Origin: a virus
Length of the DNA stretch: 40,572 bases
Strand: one strand, 5' to 3'
IMG/VR virus record: IMGVR_UViG_3300049733_000051
Coordinates: 1 to 40,572 of that record
The translations under genes and the position numbers were made by a program. The number at the start of each line of letters is the position of its first letter. The first letter of the stretch is position 1. Shown piece by piece: positions 1-6,950 of this stretch. The notes beneath the pieces were generated by a model that saw nothing but the letters and a program-made list of their open reading frames with translations, was not told where the DNA came from and searched no databases.

Positions 1-328
1 CCGCGATGCCCTCGCTGCCCGCGCTGCCCGCGCTGCCCTCGCTGCCCGCGATGCCCGCGATGCCCGCGATGCCCTCGCTGCCCGCGATGCCCGCGATGCC
101 CTCGATGCCCGCGCTGCCCGCGCTGCCCGCGCTGCCCTCGCTGCCCGCGCTGCCCTCGCTGCCCGCGATGCCCGCGATGCCCGCGCTGCCCTCGATGCCC
201 TCGATGCCCGCGCTGCCCTCGATGCCCGCGATGCCCGCGCTGCCCGCGCTGCCCGCGCTGCCCTCGCTGCCCGCGATGCCCGCGCTGCCCTCGATGCCCG
301 CGATGCCCTCGATGCCCGCGATGCCCGC
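1..328 (+). repeat. Left part of 9-bp coding repeat tract
   Basis: Thirty-six tandem 9-bp units fill 5-328, preceded by a partial unit. Each unit reads G-M-T-G-C-C-C-K-C, where only two bases vary (A/C at base 2, G/T at base 8). In the frame that continues into the downstream protein the unit encodes Asp/Ala-Ala-Arg/Leu. The same tract closes the other end of the window. It is in-frame coding sequence, not an intergenic satellite. Confidence 0.95.
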
Positions 329-988
329 GCCTTACATCGATTCGCGTCGTGGTGTGTCCATCGCGGCTGGTGGTGGTACTCGTGGGATTTGTCTTGGATC
401 ACGACCACGCTCATCGGGAGCCAGCAGACTGGCGTCACGATTCCGTGGTCGCGGCCCGTGTTCGAGGCCTACGTCGCGGGCGCGTGGATGTTGTTCTGGA
501 CGGAGGACACGCTGTATTGGGTGGCGAAACCGCGTATCCATGTGGAGCACGTGGGCGATCAGCGGCGTCTGCACTGTGAGACGGGGCCAGCCGTGGAGTC
601 CGACGTGGAGGACCTCTACTTCTGGCACGGCGTCTTGGTGCCGTCGTTTGCGGTGCTGCGCCCTGATCTCATCGAGCCCGCGCATGTGCAGCAGGAGGAG
701 AACGCGGAAGTCCGGCGCGTGCTGATCGAGCGCATGGGATGGGACCGCTGGCTGACGCAGAGCGGTGCCGTGCCGGTGCAGTCGGATCGCTTCGGTGATC
801 TCTATCGCGTGGAGATGGACGGTGCGGTCCTGGGCGTCGCGGTGGTGACAAACAGCACGCCAGAGCCGGATGGGTCAATCAAGAAGTACGCACTCCTGGT
901 GCCGAGCGAGCACGAGACGTGTCACAGCGCCGTGGCGTCCACGTTTGGGTTGACGGCAGCGCAGTACTGTCCAGTGGTGGAGACGTAA
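2..988 (+). CDS. DUF6745-type protein, C-terminal part (spans contig ends)
   Basis: This is the 3' part of a gene whose start lies at the right end of the window. The open frame runs through the Asp/Ala-Ala-Arg/Leu repeats to 328, then through a Trp-rich segment (RGWWWYSWDLSWI) and a C-terminal domain with LHCETGPAVE, LYFWHGVLVP and NAEVRRVLIERMG. I recognise these as the signature of DUF6745 proteins, which occur in phage and bacterial genomes and have no known function. An internal ATG at 389 could start a shorter product, but coding clearly continues upstream. The stop at 986-988 abuts the next gene's GTG. Family assignment is from memory of motif patterns; the function is unknown. Confidence 0.85.
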   Translation, partial: RDALAARAARAALAARDARDARDALAARDARDALDARAARAARAALAARAALAARDARDARAALDALDARAALDARDARAARAARAALAARDARAALDARDALDARDARALHRFASWCVHRGWWWYSWDLSWITTTLIGSQQTGVTIPWSRPVFEAYVAGAWMLFWTEDTLYWVAKPRIHVEHVGDQRRLHCETGPAVESDVEDLYFWHGVLVPSFAVLRPDLIEPAHVQQEENAEVRRVLIERMGWDRWLTQSGAVPVQSDRFGDLYRVEMDGAVLGVAVVTNSTPEPDGSIKKYALLVPSEHETCHSAVASTFGLTAAQYCPVVET

Positions 989-1435
989 GTGTCCGTCTCC
1001 GATCTCTTCGCGTGGTCTACGCCGATGTTCAAGCATCAGCAAGCCACCCGTGTGGATGCGCGATTGGAACGCGAGGCCCACGCCGCCAAGGACGAGCGCC
1101 GCTGGAACGCCGAGATCGACGCGCGAGATGGCCGGCAATGTCGGGCCTGCGGCAAGCACACGGACCCGGACGCGACAGGACTCCTGAGAGGGCATCGGGC
1201 GCACATCGTGTATGCGAGCGCGGGGGGCAGCATGGAGCCGAGCAACAGGGTCACACTCTGTGCCAAAGACCATTCTGCCGAGCACAAGGACGACCTGCGA
1301 TTCACGCCACTGGGCGGGCCATACGAAGGCGTGGACGCGAATCAGGGCATGGAATTTTGGCGCAGGGATGCTGAGGCTGGGTACTTCTATTTGTCGCGGC
1401 GAGAGCTGGCGCCGCATGTGGTGGAGAAGGATTGA
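989..1435 (+). CDS. HNH endonuclease
   Basis: A 148-residue protein with GTG start directly after the preceding stop; ATG at 1025 is an alternative. The HNH fold is visible: a CxxC zinc knuckle (C51, C54), the GHRAHIV segment (H69, H72) and a C-terminal EPSNRVTLCAKDH-x3-H block (N86, C91, H95, H99). Family members nick or cut DNA with a metal ion. Phages use them in packaging, as homing enzymes or against competing DNA. It lies away from the terminase here, so a packaging role is less certain. It is not a typical free-standing intron endonuclease because the gene order around it is tight. Confidence 0.8.
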   Translation: MSVSDLFAWSTPMFKHQQATRVDARLEREAHAAKDERRWNAEIDARDGRQCRACGKHTDPDATGLLRGHRAHIVYASAGGSMEPSNRVTLCAKDHSAEHKDDLRFTPLGGPYEGVDANQGMEFWRRDAEAGYFYLSRRELAPHVVEKD

Positions 1436-1536
1436 GCGTCCACGGGGTGCGCCATATTCGCGTGACGTTGACCGAGGGTGGCCTCGTGGTCGCCTTCACG
1501 TTGGACGGCTCCGTACAGTGGGAGAGGGTCGCGTGA
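1432..1536 (+). CDS. Small protein, TTG start, unknown function
   Basis: A 34-residue frame begins with TTG overlapping the HNH stop (TTGA). GGAG at 1423-1426 gives a Shine-Dalgarno spacing of 5. It ends in TGATG with the next gene, as expected for translational coupling. The sequence alternates hydrophobic and polar residues (HIRVTLTEGGLVVAFTLDG), suggesting a small beta-sheet protein. GTG at 1447 is a possible later start. I do not recognise a family. Confidence 0.5.
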   Translation: MSVHGVRHIRVTLTEGGLVVAFTLDGSVQWERVA

Positions 1537-1832
1537 TGGAAAAGATCCAGATGCGCGCTGGCGAATCCTTGCCCCTCTTCACCGACCCAGCCACCGCGTC
1601 GGCGGTCGTCGATGCCCCGGAAGAACCGTGCCTCGGTACCACGACCACCGAGCTGCTCACGGGCTTCTGTGTGGCCAACGGCGCCGGGTTGTTTCTCTGC
1701 GACGACATGACGTGGGCGAAGGAAGACGAGTGCGGGCGCGACCAGTTCGTGGCGGTGTTCAGTTGTTACGTGCGCGCGGCGAGGCGTGCGCGCTGGTGGT
1801 ATCCGTGGTCCTTCGTAGTGCCATGCCGATGA
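1536..1832 (+). CDS. Hypothetical protein
   Basis: A 98-residue protein chosen from ATG 1536 because it overlaps the upstream stop as TGATG; the open frame extends upstream without support. It has scattered cysteines (PCLG, LFLCDDM, DECGRD, FSCYV) and an aromatic, basic C-terminus (RARWWYPWSFVVPCR). No known domain is recognised. It sits in a tight early operon between a tiny ORF and another short gene. Confidence 0.65.
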   Translation: MEKIQMRAGESLPLFTDPATASAVVDAPEEPCLGTTTTELLTGFCVANGAGLFLCDDMTWAKEDECGRDQFVAVFSCYVRAARRARWWYPWSFVVPCR

Positions 1833-2035
1833 CGCGACAAGAGCAAGGGCGCTTGCGGACGCTGGCGTATCGCGCGAACACGCCTCAGGAGGTGCAGCGG
1901 CAGCATCTCGCGAAGGCGCGGGCCACGCGATGGATTCTGGAGGATCTCGGGAATCCTGACGCGAAGCCGTCACCGTCTCCGTTGTCGCTGCCGTATGTGG
2001 TGCGAGGGTTGAATGGGCGATCTGTTCGGACCTGA
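1823..2035 (+). CDS. Hypothetical small basic protein
   Basis: A 70-residue protein starting at ATG 1823 (or ATG 1829), overlapping the previous gene's end by about 10 bases. The N-terminal half is helical and basic (RQEQGRLRTLAYR, QRQHLAKARATRWILEDLG). The C-terminal half is proline/serine rich (PSPSPLSLPY). No family is recognised; the shape would fit a small nucleic-acid or protein adaptor, but that is inference. Confidence 0.6.
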   Translation: MPMTRQEQGRLRTLAYRANTPQEVQRQHLAKARATRWILEDLGNPDAKPSPSPLSLPYVVRGLNGRSVRT

Positions 2036-2465
2036 CATCAGCGACGCGCCGATCGAGTCGATCGAGGAAGTCGGCAACACGATCGACATCTGGTCGGCGC
2101 AGTTCGTGAACCGGTGGGTCTTTCTGAAGCATCAGCGTCCGGCGGCGTTGAAGGAGTTGCGCGAGTTGCTCGACGCGGCGAAGCAACAGTCAGCGGACGT
2201 TGACGCCAGCTCGGAACCTGACGCGGTCGCGTCCGGCGGTCGAGACGCCCGCGTGCGTCCACGCGCGGATCTGGATCGTGGTCCGGTGCATCAGCCGTTG
2301 ATCGGAGAACCAGCGCAAGTGTCGAAGACGGCTCTGTCCCCATCGGTCGGTGAGGCTCGATGCTCTGAGGCTGAGTCATCTGCCCCGAGCGGAGAACAAA
2401 ACGATCCTCGATCTACGTCAGGGGTGATCTCTCTCATGAGTGACCAGCAGCAGGGAGAGCGATGA
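2013..2465 (+). CDS. Hypothetical protein with disordered tail
   Basis: A 150-residue protein. The first ~65 residues are ordered (acidic start, then VNRWVFLKHQRPAALKELRELL, a likely helix). Residues ~66-150 are rich in Ser, Asp, Arg, Gln and Glu and look disordered. It starts inside the end of the preceding frame and ends in ATGA with the nuclease gene, so it belongs to the same operon. No function can be assigned. Confidence 0.6.
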   Translation: MGDLFGPDISDAPIESIEEVGNTIDIWSAQFVNRWVFLKHQRPAALKELRELLDAAKQQSADVDASSEPDAVASGGRDARVRPRADLDRGPVHQPLIGEPAQVSKTALSPSVGEARCSEAESSAPSGEQNDPRSTSGVISLMSDQQQGER

Positions 2466-2818
2466 GGCGAGCTGCCCGCGTTGATCGGAACCAGGCCGAG
2501 GTCGATGAAGCCCTGGAGGTAATGGGCTGGCTGGTGTGGCCCACGTCGCAGCTCGGGAACGGCTTCCCTGATCGCGTGATTGCGAAGCATGGACGGCTGG
2601 TGTTGCTCGAGGTCAAGGACGGCACGAAGCCTCCGTCGAAGCGGGCGTTAACCGAGGACGAAGCGCGGTGTCATGAGTTGTTCAGGCGGCACGGGATCCA
2701 CATTCACGTCGTGGAGAGCCTGGAAGACTTACAGCAACTCGATCGACACGCACGAGCCGTCTACGAAGGGATCCCAGAGCGGAACATGTACGAGAAGCCG
2801 AGTCTCAGTGAAGCGTGA
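2462..2818 (+). CDS. PD-(D/E)XK nuclease, VRR-NUC-like
   Basis: A 118-residue protein. The catalytic core is visible: D37 in NGFPDRVI, then E50 and K52 in LVLLEVKDG, preceded by an N-terminal helix with RNQAEVDEAL. This matches the compact VRR-NUC/Holliday-junction-resolvase-like arrangement found in many phages. Such enzymes cut branched or double-stranded DNA with a metal ion and usually serve recombination or repair. The C-terminus (HIHVVESLEDLQQL) fits the final beta-alpha element of the family. It is coupled by ATGA to the gene before and TGATG to the gene after. Confidence 0.8.
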   Translation: MRRAARVDRNQAEVDEALEVMGWLVWPTSQLGNGFPDRVIAKHGRLVLLEVKDGTKPPSKRALTEDEARCHELFRRHGIHIHVVESLEDLQQLDRHARAVYEGIPERNMYEKPSLSEA

Positions 2819-3159
2819 TGAACATCAGCCAAGAACGTCCCGCCGACGAAGTGAGCCCTGATCGCGCGGTGGACCTGATCGGGAATCTCCACGAGCGACT
2901 GCTCGACCGGTTGAAGACTCGCCCGATCCGTGAGCGGTTCGAGCTCGAAGGCATCGAGGCGACGCGCGCCGGCACAAAGGTGATTCTCGACGTGAAGTTC
3001 CGCACGCGGGAAGGACCGGCGGAATTGTCGTTCTGGGTGTCGGGTGACACCTATCAGTTCATTCGTCGGACGTTGACGGTCAAGGAGGTGGTTCCTGTGG
3101 GCAAGGGTAAAGGGAAAGGCGGCTACGGCAAGGGCAAAGGCAAGGGGTCGAACTGCTGA
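2818..3159 (+). CDS. Hypothetical protein with Gly-Lys tail
   Basis: A 113-residue protein from ATG 2818 (TGATG overlap; the in-frame GTG one codon earlier is less likely). Residues 1-90 are a mixed alpha/beta domain. The last ~20 residues are a GKGKGKGGYGKGKGKG tail, a flexible and strongly positive segment likely to bind nucleic acid. No family is recognised. It lies between a PD-(D/E)XK nuclease and a replication-terminator-type gene, so a DNA-processing role is plausible but unproven. Confidence 0.6.
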   Translation: MNISQERPADEVSPDRAVDLIGNLHERLLDRLKTRPIRERFELEGIEATRAGTKVILDVKFRTREGPAELSFWVSGDTYQFIRRTLTVKEVVPVGKGKGKGGYGKGKGKGSNC

Positions 3160-3350
3160 TGCCGACCTGGGATGTCGCGCGATCGCGGCGACGGCTCGAG
3201 CAGTTGCTCGACGCGCTCGATCGTCAGCGGGATCAGGCGTGCGCCTGGTTGCAGCTCGTGCGGGCGATCGAGCGTGACCCTTCGTTACTGCAGCAGTCAG
3301 GGATTCGACGGCAGTTGAAAGCGGTCTTTCCAAAACGGAAGGCAGGGTAA
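3159..3350 (+). CDS. Small basic helical protein
   Basis: A 63-residue protein sharing one base with the upstream stop. It is almost entirely predicted helix with charged residues (RSRRRLEQLLDALDRQRDQ, then RRQLKAVFPKRKAG) and a net positive charge. The look is of a small helical dimer or nucleic-acid adaptor. I do not recognise a family. Confidence 0.6.
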   Translation: MPTWDVARSRRRLEQLLDALDRQRDQACAWLQLVRAIERDPSLLQQSGIRRQLKAVFPKRKAG

Positions 3351-3353
3351 GCG

Positions 3354-3710
3354 ATGCAGAACGTGACATTAGACACGATCGGCGGCGGGGCGTTGCCCGA
3401 GTTGTTCGCCGCGGAACTGGCTCGGGTGCTGGCGAACATTGCCGACCCGAACACGAAGGCCGAGAGCAAGCGCGAGATCGCCATCAAGGTGACATTCGCG
3501 CCGAAGGCGGACCGCGACGTCGCGGACGTCTCCCTGGTGTGCAGCTCGAAACTCGCGGGTATCGTGAAGGTGTCCACGACGGTCTTCATGGGGAAGCAGG
3601 CCGGAAAGCTCGTGGCCGTCGAGAACGACCCGAGGCAATCGACATTGTTCGACGACCCGTCCGCGAAGCCGCAGCTCGCCGCGGTCGCCTCGATGAAGGG
3701 TGGTGAGTAA
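3354..3710 (+). CDS. Replication terminator family phage protein
   Basis: A 118-residue protein with the pattern T-x-GGGALPELFAAELARVLANIADPNTKAESKREI followed by basic beta strands and a C-terminal LFDDP motif. I recognise this from phage genomes, where it is usually named replication terminator protein; real biochemical support for that name is thin. A preceding GGCAGGGTAAGCG provides a modest ribosome site. It is coupled to the next gene (TAATG), and the two are commonly found together. Confidence 0.65.
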   Translation: MQNVTLDTIGGGALPELFAAELARVLANIADPNTKAESKREIAIKVTFAPKADRDVADVSLVCSSKLAGIVKVSTTVFMGKQAGKLVAVENDPRQSTLFDDPSAKPQLAAVASMKGGE

Positions 3711-4441
3711 TGGACGGCGAAGCGGTCAAGCAGTTGGCGGAACGGTTCCGCGCACCGATGGAGATCGCGGGCAACATCGCGTACCCGCAGGATTGGAAAG
3801 TGGTGGACCCGGCCACGATTCAAGGCCCGAAGCCTGAAACGCTGAAGGTCTACACGCTCGGCGCCGTGCGGGACTACTTGACGGCGAATCGTGACGATCT
3901 TGACCTTGGTAGCGTCTCGGTGCATGTCGTCAGTCCGCAGATCGTCACGGTTCACAGCATGTTGATGGGGGAGGCGAACATCAGGCACGAGTACGTGCAG
4001 GCGTCCGCGCTGAACCTCACCGATGGGTTCATCGGTAAGTTCATGCCGCTCGAAGAGTTCATCATCGGCCTACAGTCGCGATTCTCAGACGCGTTCGATA
4101 GGCCGGGCATCCTGCGATTGCTCGGCTCGGTGAAACAAGAAGCCGTCAAGACGACGACCGATGACGGGTACGCGCAGACGGTGACGGCGAAGGCTGGTGT
4201 TGCGCTCGTCACGGATGTGCAGATCCCGAATCCGGTCACCCTCGCGCCGTTCCGAACGTTCCGCGAAGTGCTGCAGCCGTCTTCTCCGTTCGTGCTGCGC
4301 GCGCAGGGCGGGAATCCGAATGCCTCGCCGCAGTTCGGTCTGTTCGAGGCAGACGGCGGCGCGTGGCGTCTCGTCGCGGTCGATCGCGTGCGGGATTGGT
4401 TGGTCGAGGCGTTGCCGAAGGACGTCGCGGTACTGGCCTGA
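3710..4441 (+). CDS. Conserved phage protein, DUF2303-like role
   Basis: A 243-residue protein. Conserved-looking stretches include PLEEFIIGLQSRF, KQEAVKTTTDDGYAQTVTAKAGVAL and NPVTLAPFRTFREVLQP. I recall closely similar unnamed proteins in many phages, next to the replication-terminator-type gene and analogous to DUF2303. No enzyme motif is visible. The TAATG and TGATG junctions place it in one transcript with its neighbours. The function is unknown; the pairing suggests a role in early DNA metabolism. Confidence 0.6.
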   Translation: MDGEAVKQLAERFRAPMEIAGNIAYPQDWKVVDPATIQGPKPETLKVYTLGAVRDYLTANRDDLDLGSVSVHVVSPQIVTVHSMLMGEANIRHEYVQASALNLTDGFIGKFMPLEEFIIGLQSRFSDAFDRPGILRLLGSVKQEAVKTTTDDGYAQTVTAKAGVALVTDVQIPNPVTLAPFRTFREVLQPSSPFVLRAQGGNPNASPQFGLFEADGGAWRLVAVDRVRDWLVEALPKDVAVLA

Positions 4442-4650
4442 TGCCGACTTGTGCCCTGGTGTCCTGCTCGGAAGCCTCATCCTGCTGTCTGGAAGGCGGC
4501 TGTGTGCCCGATCGTTTCGGGACGGAGGTAGAGCCCATCTTGCCACCGAACGAGCTCAGGGCGGACGCCAGGGCCTTGGCGGGCACGAAGCCGCGGCCGT
4601 CACGTGACCCGCACACGATCAAGCGCAAGCGGAAGGAGTTGACGCGGTGA
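4441..4650 (+). CDS. Small cysteine-rich protein
   Basis: A 69-residue protein. ATG 4441 shares TGATG with the upstream stop. Five cysteines lie in the first 21 residues (PTCALVSCSEASSCCLEGGC), suggesting a metal knot or disulfide cluster. The C-terminus is basic (PHTIKRKRKELTR). The combination suggests a small nucleic-acid-binding protein, but no family is recognised. Confidence 0.55.
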   Translation: MPTCALVSCSEASSCCLEGGCVPDRFGTEVEPILPPNELRADARALAGTKPRPSRDPHTIKRKRKELTR

Positions 4651-4757
4651 GCATCTTCGACGCGCCGCCGGTATCAAAGGCCGAGATTCGCGCCCATGAA
4701 CAGCGGTTCAAGCACCAACCACCACAGCCGGCGAGTGTGCTCGGGATGTTGGTATGA
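4647..4757 (+). CDS. Very small hypothetical protein
   Basis: A 36-residue frame with GTG start overlapping the upstream stop (GTGA). The upstream GGAAGGAG at about 4631-4638 is a good ribosome site. The sequence begins MSIFDAPPVSKAEIRAHEQRF. Its last codons overlap the extended -10 promoter at 4750-4758. Short but well placed; the function is unknown. Confidence 0.5.
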   Translation: MSIFDAPPVSKAEIRAHEQRFKHQPPQPASVLGMLV

Positions 4758-4758
4758 T
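4750..4758 (+). promoter_or_regulatory. Extended -10 promoter candidate
   Basis: TGG followed by TATGAT matches an extended -10 element (TGn plus one mismatch to TATAAT). No good -35 box is seen, which is usual for this class. Transcription would begin near 4765, just before the hairpin and the leader ORF that precede the replication initiator. Confidence 0.45.
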
Positions 4759-4775
4759 CTGGCGAAAGCTTCAAA

Positions 4776-4816
4776 GTCGGAGCGCGCGAGTGTTGAAGCA
4801 CCCGCACGCTCCTGAC
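4776..4816 (+). promoter_or_regulatory. Leader hairpin before replication initiator
   Basis: An inverted repeat pairs GGAGCG (4779-4784) with CGCTCC (4807-4812). A one-base bulge and three more pairs (GTC 4776-4778 with GAC 4814-4816) extend the stem. There is no T-run, so it is not a simple terminator. It sits in the predicted 5' untranslated region of the replication operon. Confidence 0.4.
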
Positions 4817-4840
4817 CACGCAACCTACGGGGAGGTCGCG

Positions 4841-4888
4841 ATGGCTGATAAACGATCATATCCAATATCGACCCGGAGGCTTAAATGA
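4841..4888 (+). CDS. 15-residue leader peptide
   Basis: A short ORF (MADKRSYPISTRRLK) is preceded by GGGGAGG with ideal spacing, and its stop overlaps the replication initiator start as ATGA. It uses codons rare in this GC-rich genome (CGA, TCA, CCA, ATA, AGG, CTT, AAA). The initiator's own ribosome site (CGGAGG) lies inside it, so ribosome movement here would set initiator translation. Read as a leader peptide; no homologue is known to me. Confidence 0.5.
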   Translation: MADKRSYPISTRRLK

Positions 4889-5688
4889 GCTACGTCCGAG
4901 TCGATTCCTCAGTCCGCACCAACCGCAAATTCCTCCAGGCTGGACCGGCCGCGTCGTGGCTCTGGCTCTGTGGCACCGCCTACTGTCAGGAGACGCTGAC
5001 GGACGGGTTCATTCCGTTCGAAGCACTCCGTTATCTCGGCGTCGAGCAACCGAAGCCGCTGATCGTCAAGTTAGTCAGGGCGCGATTATGGGAGGAGGTT
5101 GATGGCGGCTGGCGCGTCCACGACTATCTCGAGCACAACAAGTCAGCCGCAGACATCAAAACCATCAAAGAAGAAAAACGAAACTACGGGAAGAAGGGAG
5201 GCGAAGCATCTGGGCGAAGCAGAGTGCTGAAGCAAAGTGCTTCGGATGATTCAAGCACTCTGCTTAACCAGACGGTGAACCCGGTAGTAGCTGTAGCTGT
5301 AGCTGCTCCGGTGGTTGATGTTCTGGAAGGGGGTTCTCAGGGGGAAACCCTTCCGCCGCTCGACGTGTGGCTGCGCGAGTTGCAGCGGCAGTATCCCGAG
5401 CAGCGGGTCACGATCGGGCATCTCACGGAATCGGCGTTTCATCAGCAATTTCTGGAGGATCCGCGGCCTGCTGACGTGGTGTGGCGGGACATGCTCGAGG
5501 GCCTGACGAGCCAGAAGGGCGGCTACGAGTGGCGGGTTAAGGGCATGGTGCCATCGCTCGAGAAGTGGCTCCGCGAAGGCCGTTGGCGTCAGCGGCACGA
5601 CGAAGCGCCGGTGTCTGCGGTGGTCAGCGAGAAGACCTCAAGGACGCTCACGGCCGCCGCGGAGTTCATCAAGGGAGGCCGCTCGTGA
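4885..5688 (+). CDS. Phage replication initiator (O/DnaD-like)
   Basis: A 267-residue protein. Residues ~1-90 form a winged helix typical of phage replisome organisers (SSVRTNRKFLQAGPAASWLWLC, ALRYLGV, RARLWEEVDGGWRVHDYLEHN). A basic then Ser/Ala/Val low-complexity linker follows (~95-150). The C-terminal domain (~150-245) contains LREGRWRQR. The protein should bind the origin and recruit the helicase loader encoded next. Phage initiator genes often contain their own origin, and iteron-like repeats lie in the linker-coding DNA here. It overlaps the loader gene by GTGA. Confidence 0.75.
   Translation: MSYVRVDSSVRTNRKFLQAGPAASWLWLCGTAYCQETLTDGFIPFEALRYLGVEQPKPLIVKLVRARLWEEVDGGWRVHDYLEHNKSAADIKTIKEEKRNYGKKGGEASGRSRVLKQSASDDSSTLLNQTVNPVVAVAVAAPVVDVLEGGSQGETLPPLDVWLRELQRQYPEQRVTIGHLTESAFHQQFLEDPRPADVVWRDMLEGLTSQKGGYEWRVKGMVPSLEKWLREGRWRQRHDEAPVSAVVSEKTSRTLTAAAEFIKGGRS
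5217..5265. other. Candidate replication origin iterons
   Basis: Three copies of AAGCARAGTGCT occur in 49 bases: direct copies at 5217-5228 and 5230-5241 (13-bp pitch) and an inverted copy at 5254-5265. Copies 2 and 3 extend to AAGCARAGTGCTT. They lie in the low-complexity linker of the initiator gene, just after an A-rich stretch (about 5156-5190). GTAGCT hexamer repeats follow at about 5286-5307. This matches the arrangement of lambdoid origins inside the initiator gene. Confidence 0.55.
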
Positions 5689-6176
5689 CCCGCGACGAGT
5701 TCGTGGCGATCCTCTCGCCGCTGGTGCTCGGCATGCGCGCGGACTTCGATCAGCCGACGTGGTCGGCGTATTTCGCGGCGCTCCGGGACGTCCATCCAGC
5801 CCTGCTCGAGCACGCGGTAGCGGGCCTGTTGCGCGAGGCGCGCGAGTTCTTTCCGAAGGTGGGGGAGTTGCGCGCGGCGTGTGAGCGCGCAAGGCGCCAA
5901 CAGCTCGCGCTGAACCCGCATGAGGCGTGCGTGGAGTGCGAGCATTCTCGAGGCTGGCGCTCGGTCCGTGTCGGTGAGGATTCGCGCGTGGAACGATGCC
6001 CATGTGTGTCGCGGCATCAGGAGAAACTGAAGGGACTTGGGTTGCTCGAGGCGGTCGCGGCGTTGCCTGGCGAAGTGGAGCGCGAGAGCGAACAGGTGTA
6101 TCCGACGCTCGAGCAGTTGCCGGCGGATGTCCGTCAGAGGCTCGGGCAGATTGCCGGCCAGAAGGTGCTGCGATGA
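5685..6176 (+). CDS. Helicase-loader-like replication protein
   Basis: A 163-residue protein. The N-terminal helical half (TWSAYFAALRDVHPALLEHAV, AREFFPKVGELRAACERAR) follows the pattern of phage helicase loaders and replicative-helicase-loader/inhibitor proteins. Residues ~85-110 add a Cys cluster (CVECEHSRGW...RCPC) that probably binds zinc. GTG 5685 overlaps the initiator stop. No helicase is encoded, so it would load the host DnaB on the phage origin. The family call is from pattern only. Confidence 0.6.
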   Translation: MTRDEFVAILSPLVLGMRADFDQPTWSAYFAALRDVHPALLEHAVAGLLREAREFFPKVGELRAACERARRQQLALNPHEACVECEHSRGWRSVRVGEDSRVERCPCVSRHQEKLKGLGLLEAVAALPGEVERESEQVYPTLEQLPADVRQRLGQIAGQKVLR

Positions 6177-6586
6177 GCGCGTTGCCGACGAGACTCCGCG
6201 AGGCCGAAATGCTGGCGTACTTCTGGACGATGGTCCGCCGTGACGGGGACCGCATCAGATTGCTCGGGCAACTGGCCGGGGTCGTCATCGCGCGGCCGAG
6301 TGGTTGGAATCGCGGGGAGGTTCGCGCAGAGGTCTTACCGGCCGCCCCGCTCGAGTGTTTCTGTTGCAAACACCGCGGGCGCGTCATCGTGTGGCATCAC
6401 GTCATCCAAGTGCAGCACGGCGGCAGCTCGAGTCTCCTTAATCTCGTGGGCCTCTGCGGCCAGTGCCATGCGCGCGTTCATCCGTGGTTGCCGCAGACCG
6501 TCAGGCGTCGCGGGTGGGTCCATGTGCGCGAGTTGATCGTGCCGTTCATGGATTGGCTCGAGCGTCGATTCTCGAGGAGCGCATGA
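6173..6586 (+). CDS. HNH endonuclease-like protein
   Basis: A 137-residue protein starting in ATGA overlap with the loader gene. Motifs: CxxC at C62-C65 (ECFCCKH), HH at 75-76 (VIVWHHVI), N90, and LCGQCHARVHP (C95, C98, H99, H103). This is the zinc-supported beta-beta-alpha metal nuclease fold. Phage HNH proteins in replication operons may process recombination intermediates or be mobile. Tight operon integration argues against a recent selfish insertion. Confidence 0.75.
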   Translation: MSALPTRLREAEMLAYFWTMVRRDGDRIRLLGQLAGVVIARPSGWNRGEVRAEVLPAAPLECFCCKHRGRVIVWHHVIQVQHGGSSSLLNLVGLCGQCHARVHPWLPQTVRRRGWVHVRELIVPFMDWLERRFSRSA

Positions 6587-6753
6587 AAGCCCCCTTCTGT
6601 GCCTGTGGATGCCGGCGACGAGTCCGCCGCGATCGGTACGGGTACTGGGCGCTGTACTTTGATGGCTCGAGATGTGGGCGCTGGCGGTTGCGGAGATCGA
6701 TGGCGGGGCGGAAGCGGCCCCAGACACCGGACGCGCAGGAGGTAGGACGGTGA
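6583..6753 (+). CDS. Small zinc-finger-like protein
   Basis: A 56-residue protein with CACGC near the N-terminus (PFCACGCRRRVRRDRYGY) and one later Cys (SRCGRWRLRRS). It is strongly basic. It is ATGA-coupled to the HNH gene and overlaps the next gene by GTGA. It probably binds nucleic acid; no named family is recognised. Confidence 0.55.
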   Translation: MKAPFCACGCRRRVRRDRYGYWALYFDGSRCGRWRLRRSMAGRKRPQTPDAQEVGR

Positions 6754-6950
6754 GCGACTGGCAACCCATCGCGACGGCAAAAAACGATGGCAGGAGTGTA
6801 TTGGTCTGGTGGCCCGCGATGGACGATGAGCCGATGATCGCGTGGCAGAAGGACCTTCAGTGGCGCTCCGATGGCGTGATGTTTTATACGATTGGCCCGA
6901 CCCACTGGATGCCTCTTCCTGCTCCGCCCACGGCCGATGACCCGCGCTGA
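6750..6950 (+). CDS. DUF551-like protein
   Basis: A 66-residue protein from GTG 6750. It starts WQPIATAKNDGRSVLVWW and ends THWMPLPAPP, the two hallmarks of DUF551 and related short phage proteins. The function of the family is unknown. It lies between a zinc-finger-like gene and an HTH gene at the distal end of the replication operon. Confidence 0.7.
   Translation: MSDWQPIATAKNDGRSVLVWWPAMDDEPMIAWQKDLQWRSDGVMFYTIGPTHWMPLPAPPTADDPR

Noticed and set aside
1-328. CRISPR-like or satellite repeat array
   Set aside because: The units are 9 bp without spacers and are in frame with a protein, so this is a coding tract and not a CRISPR array.
6-725. Long frame reading LPAMPS repeats from the left end
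   Set aside because: It is an out-of-frame reading of the 9-bp tract. The frame with the DUF6745-type domain uses the same DNA, and this one ends without a recognisable domain.
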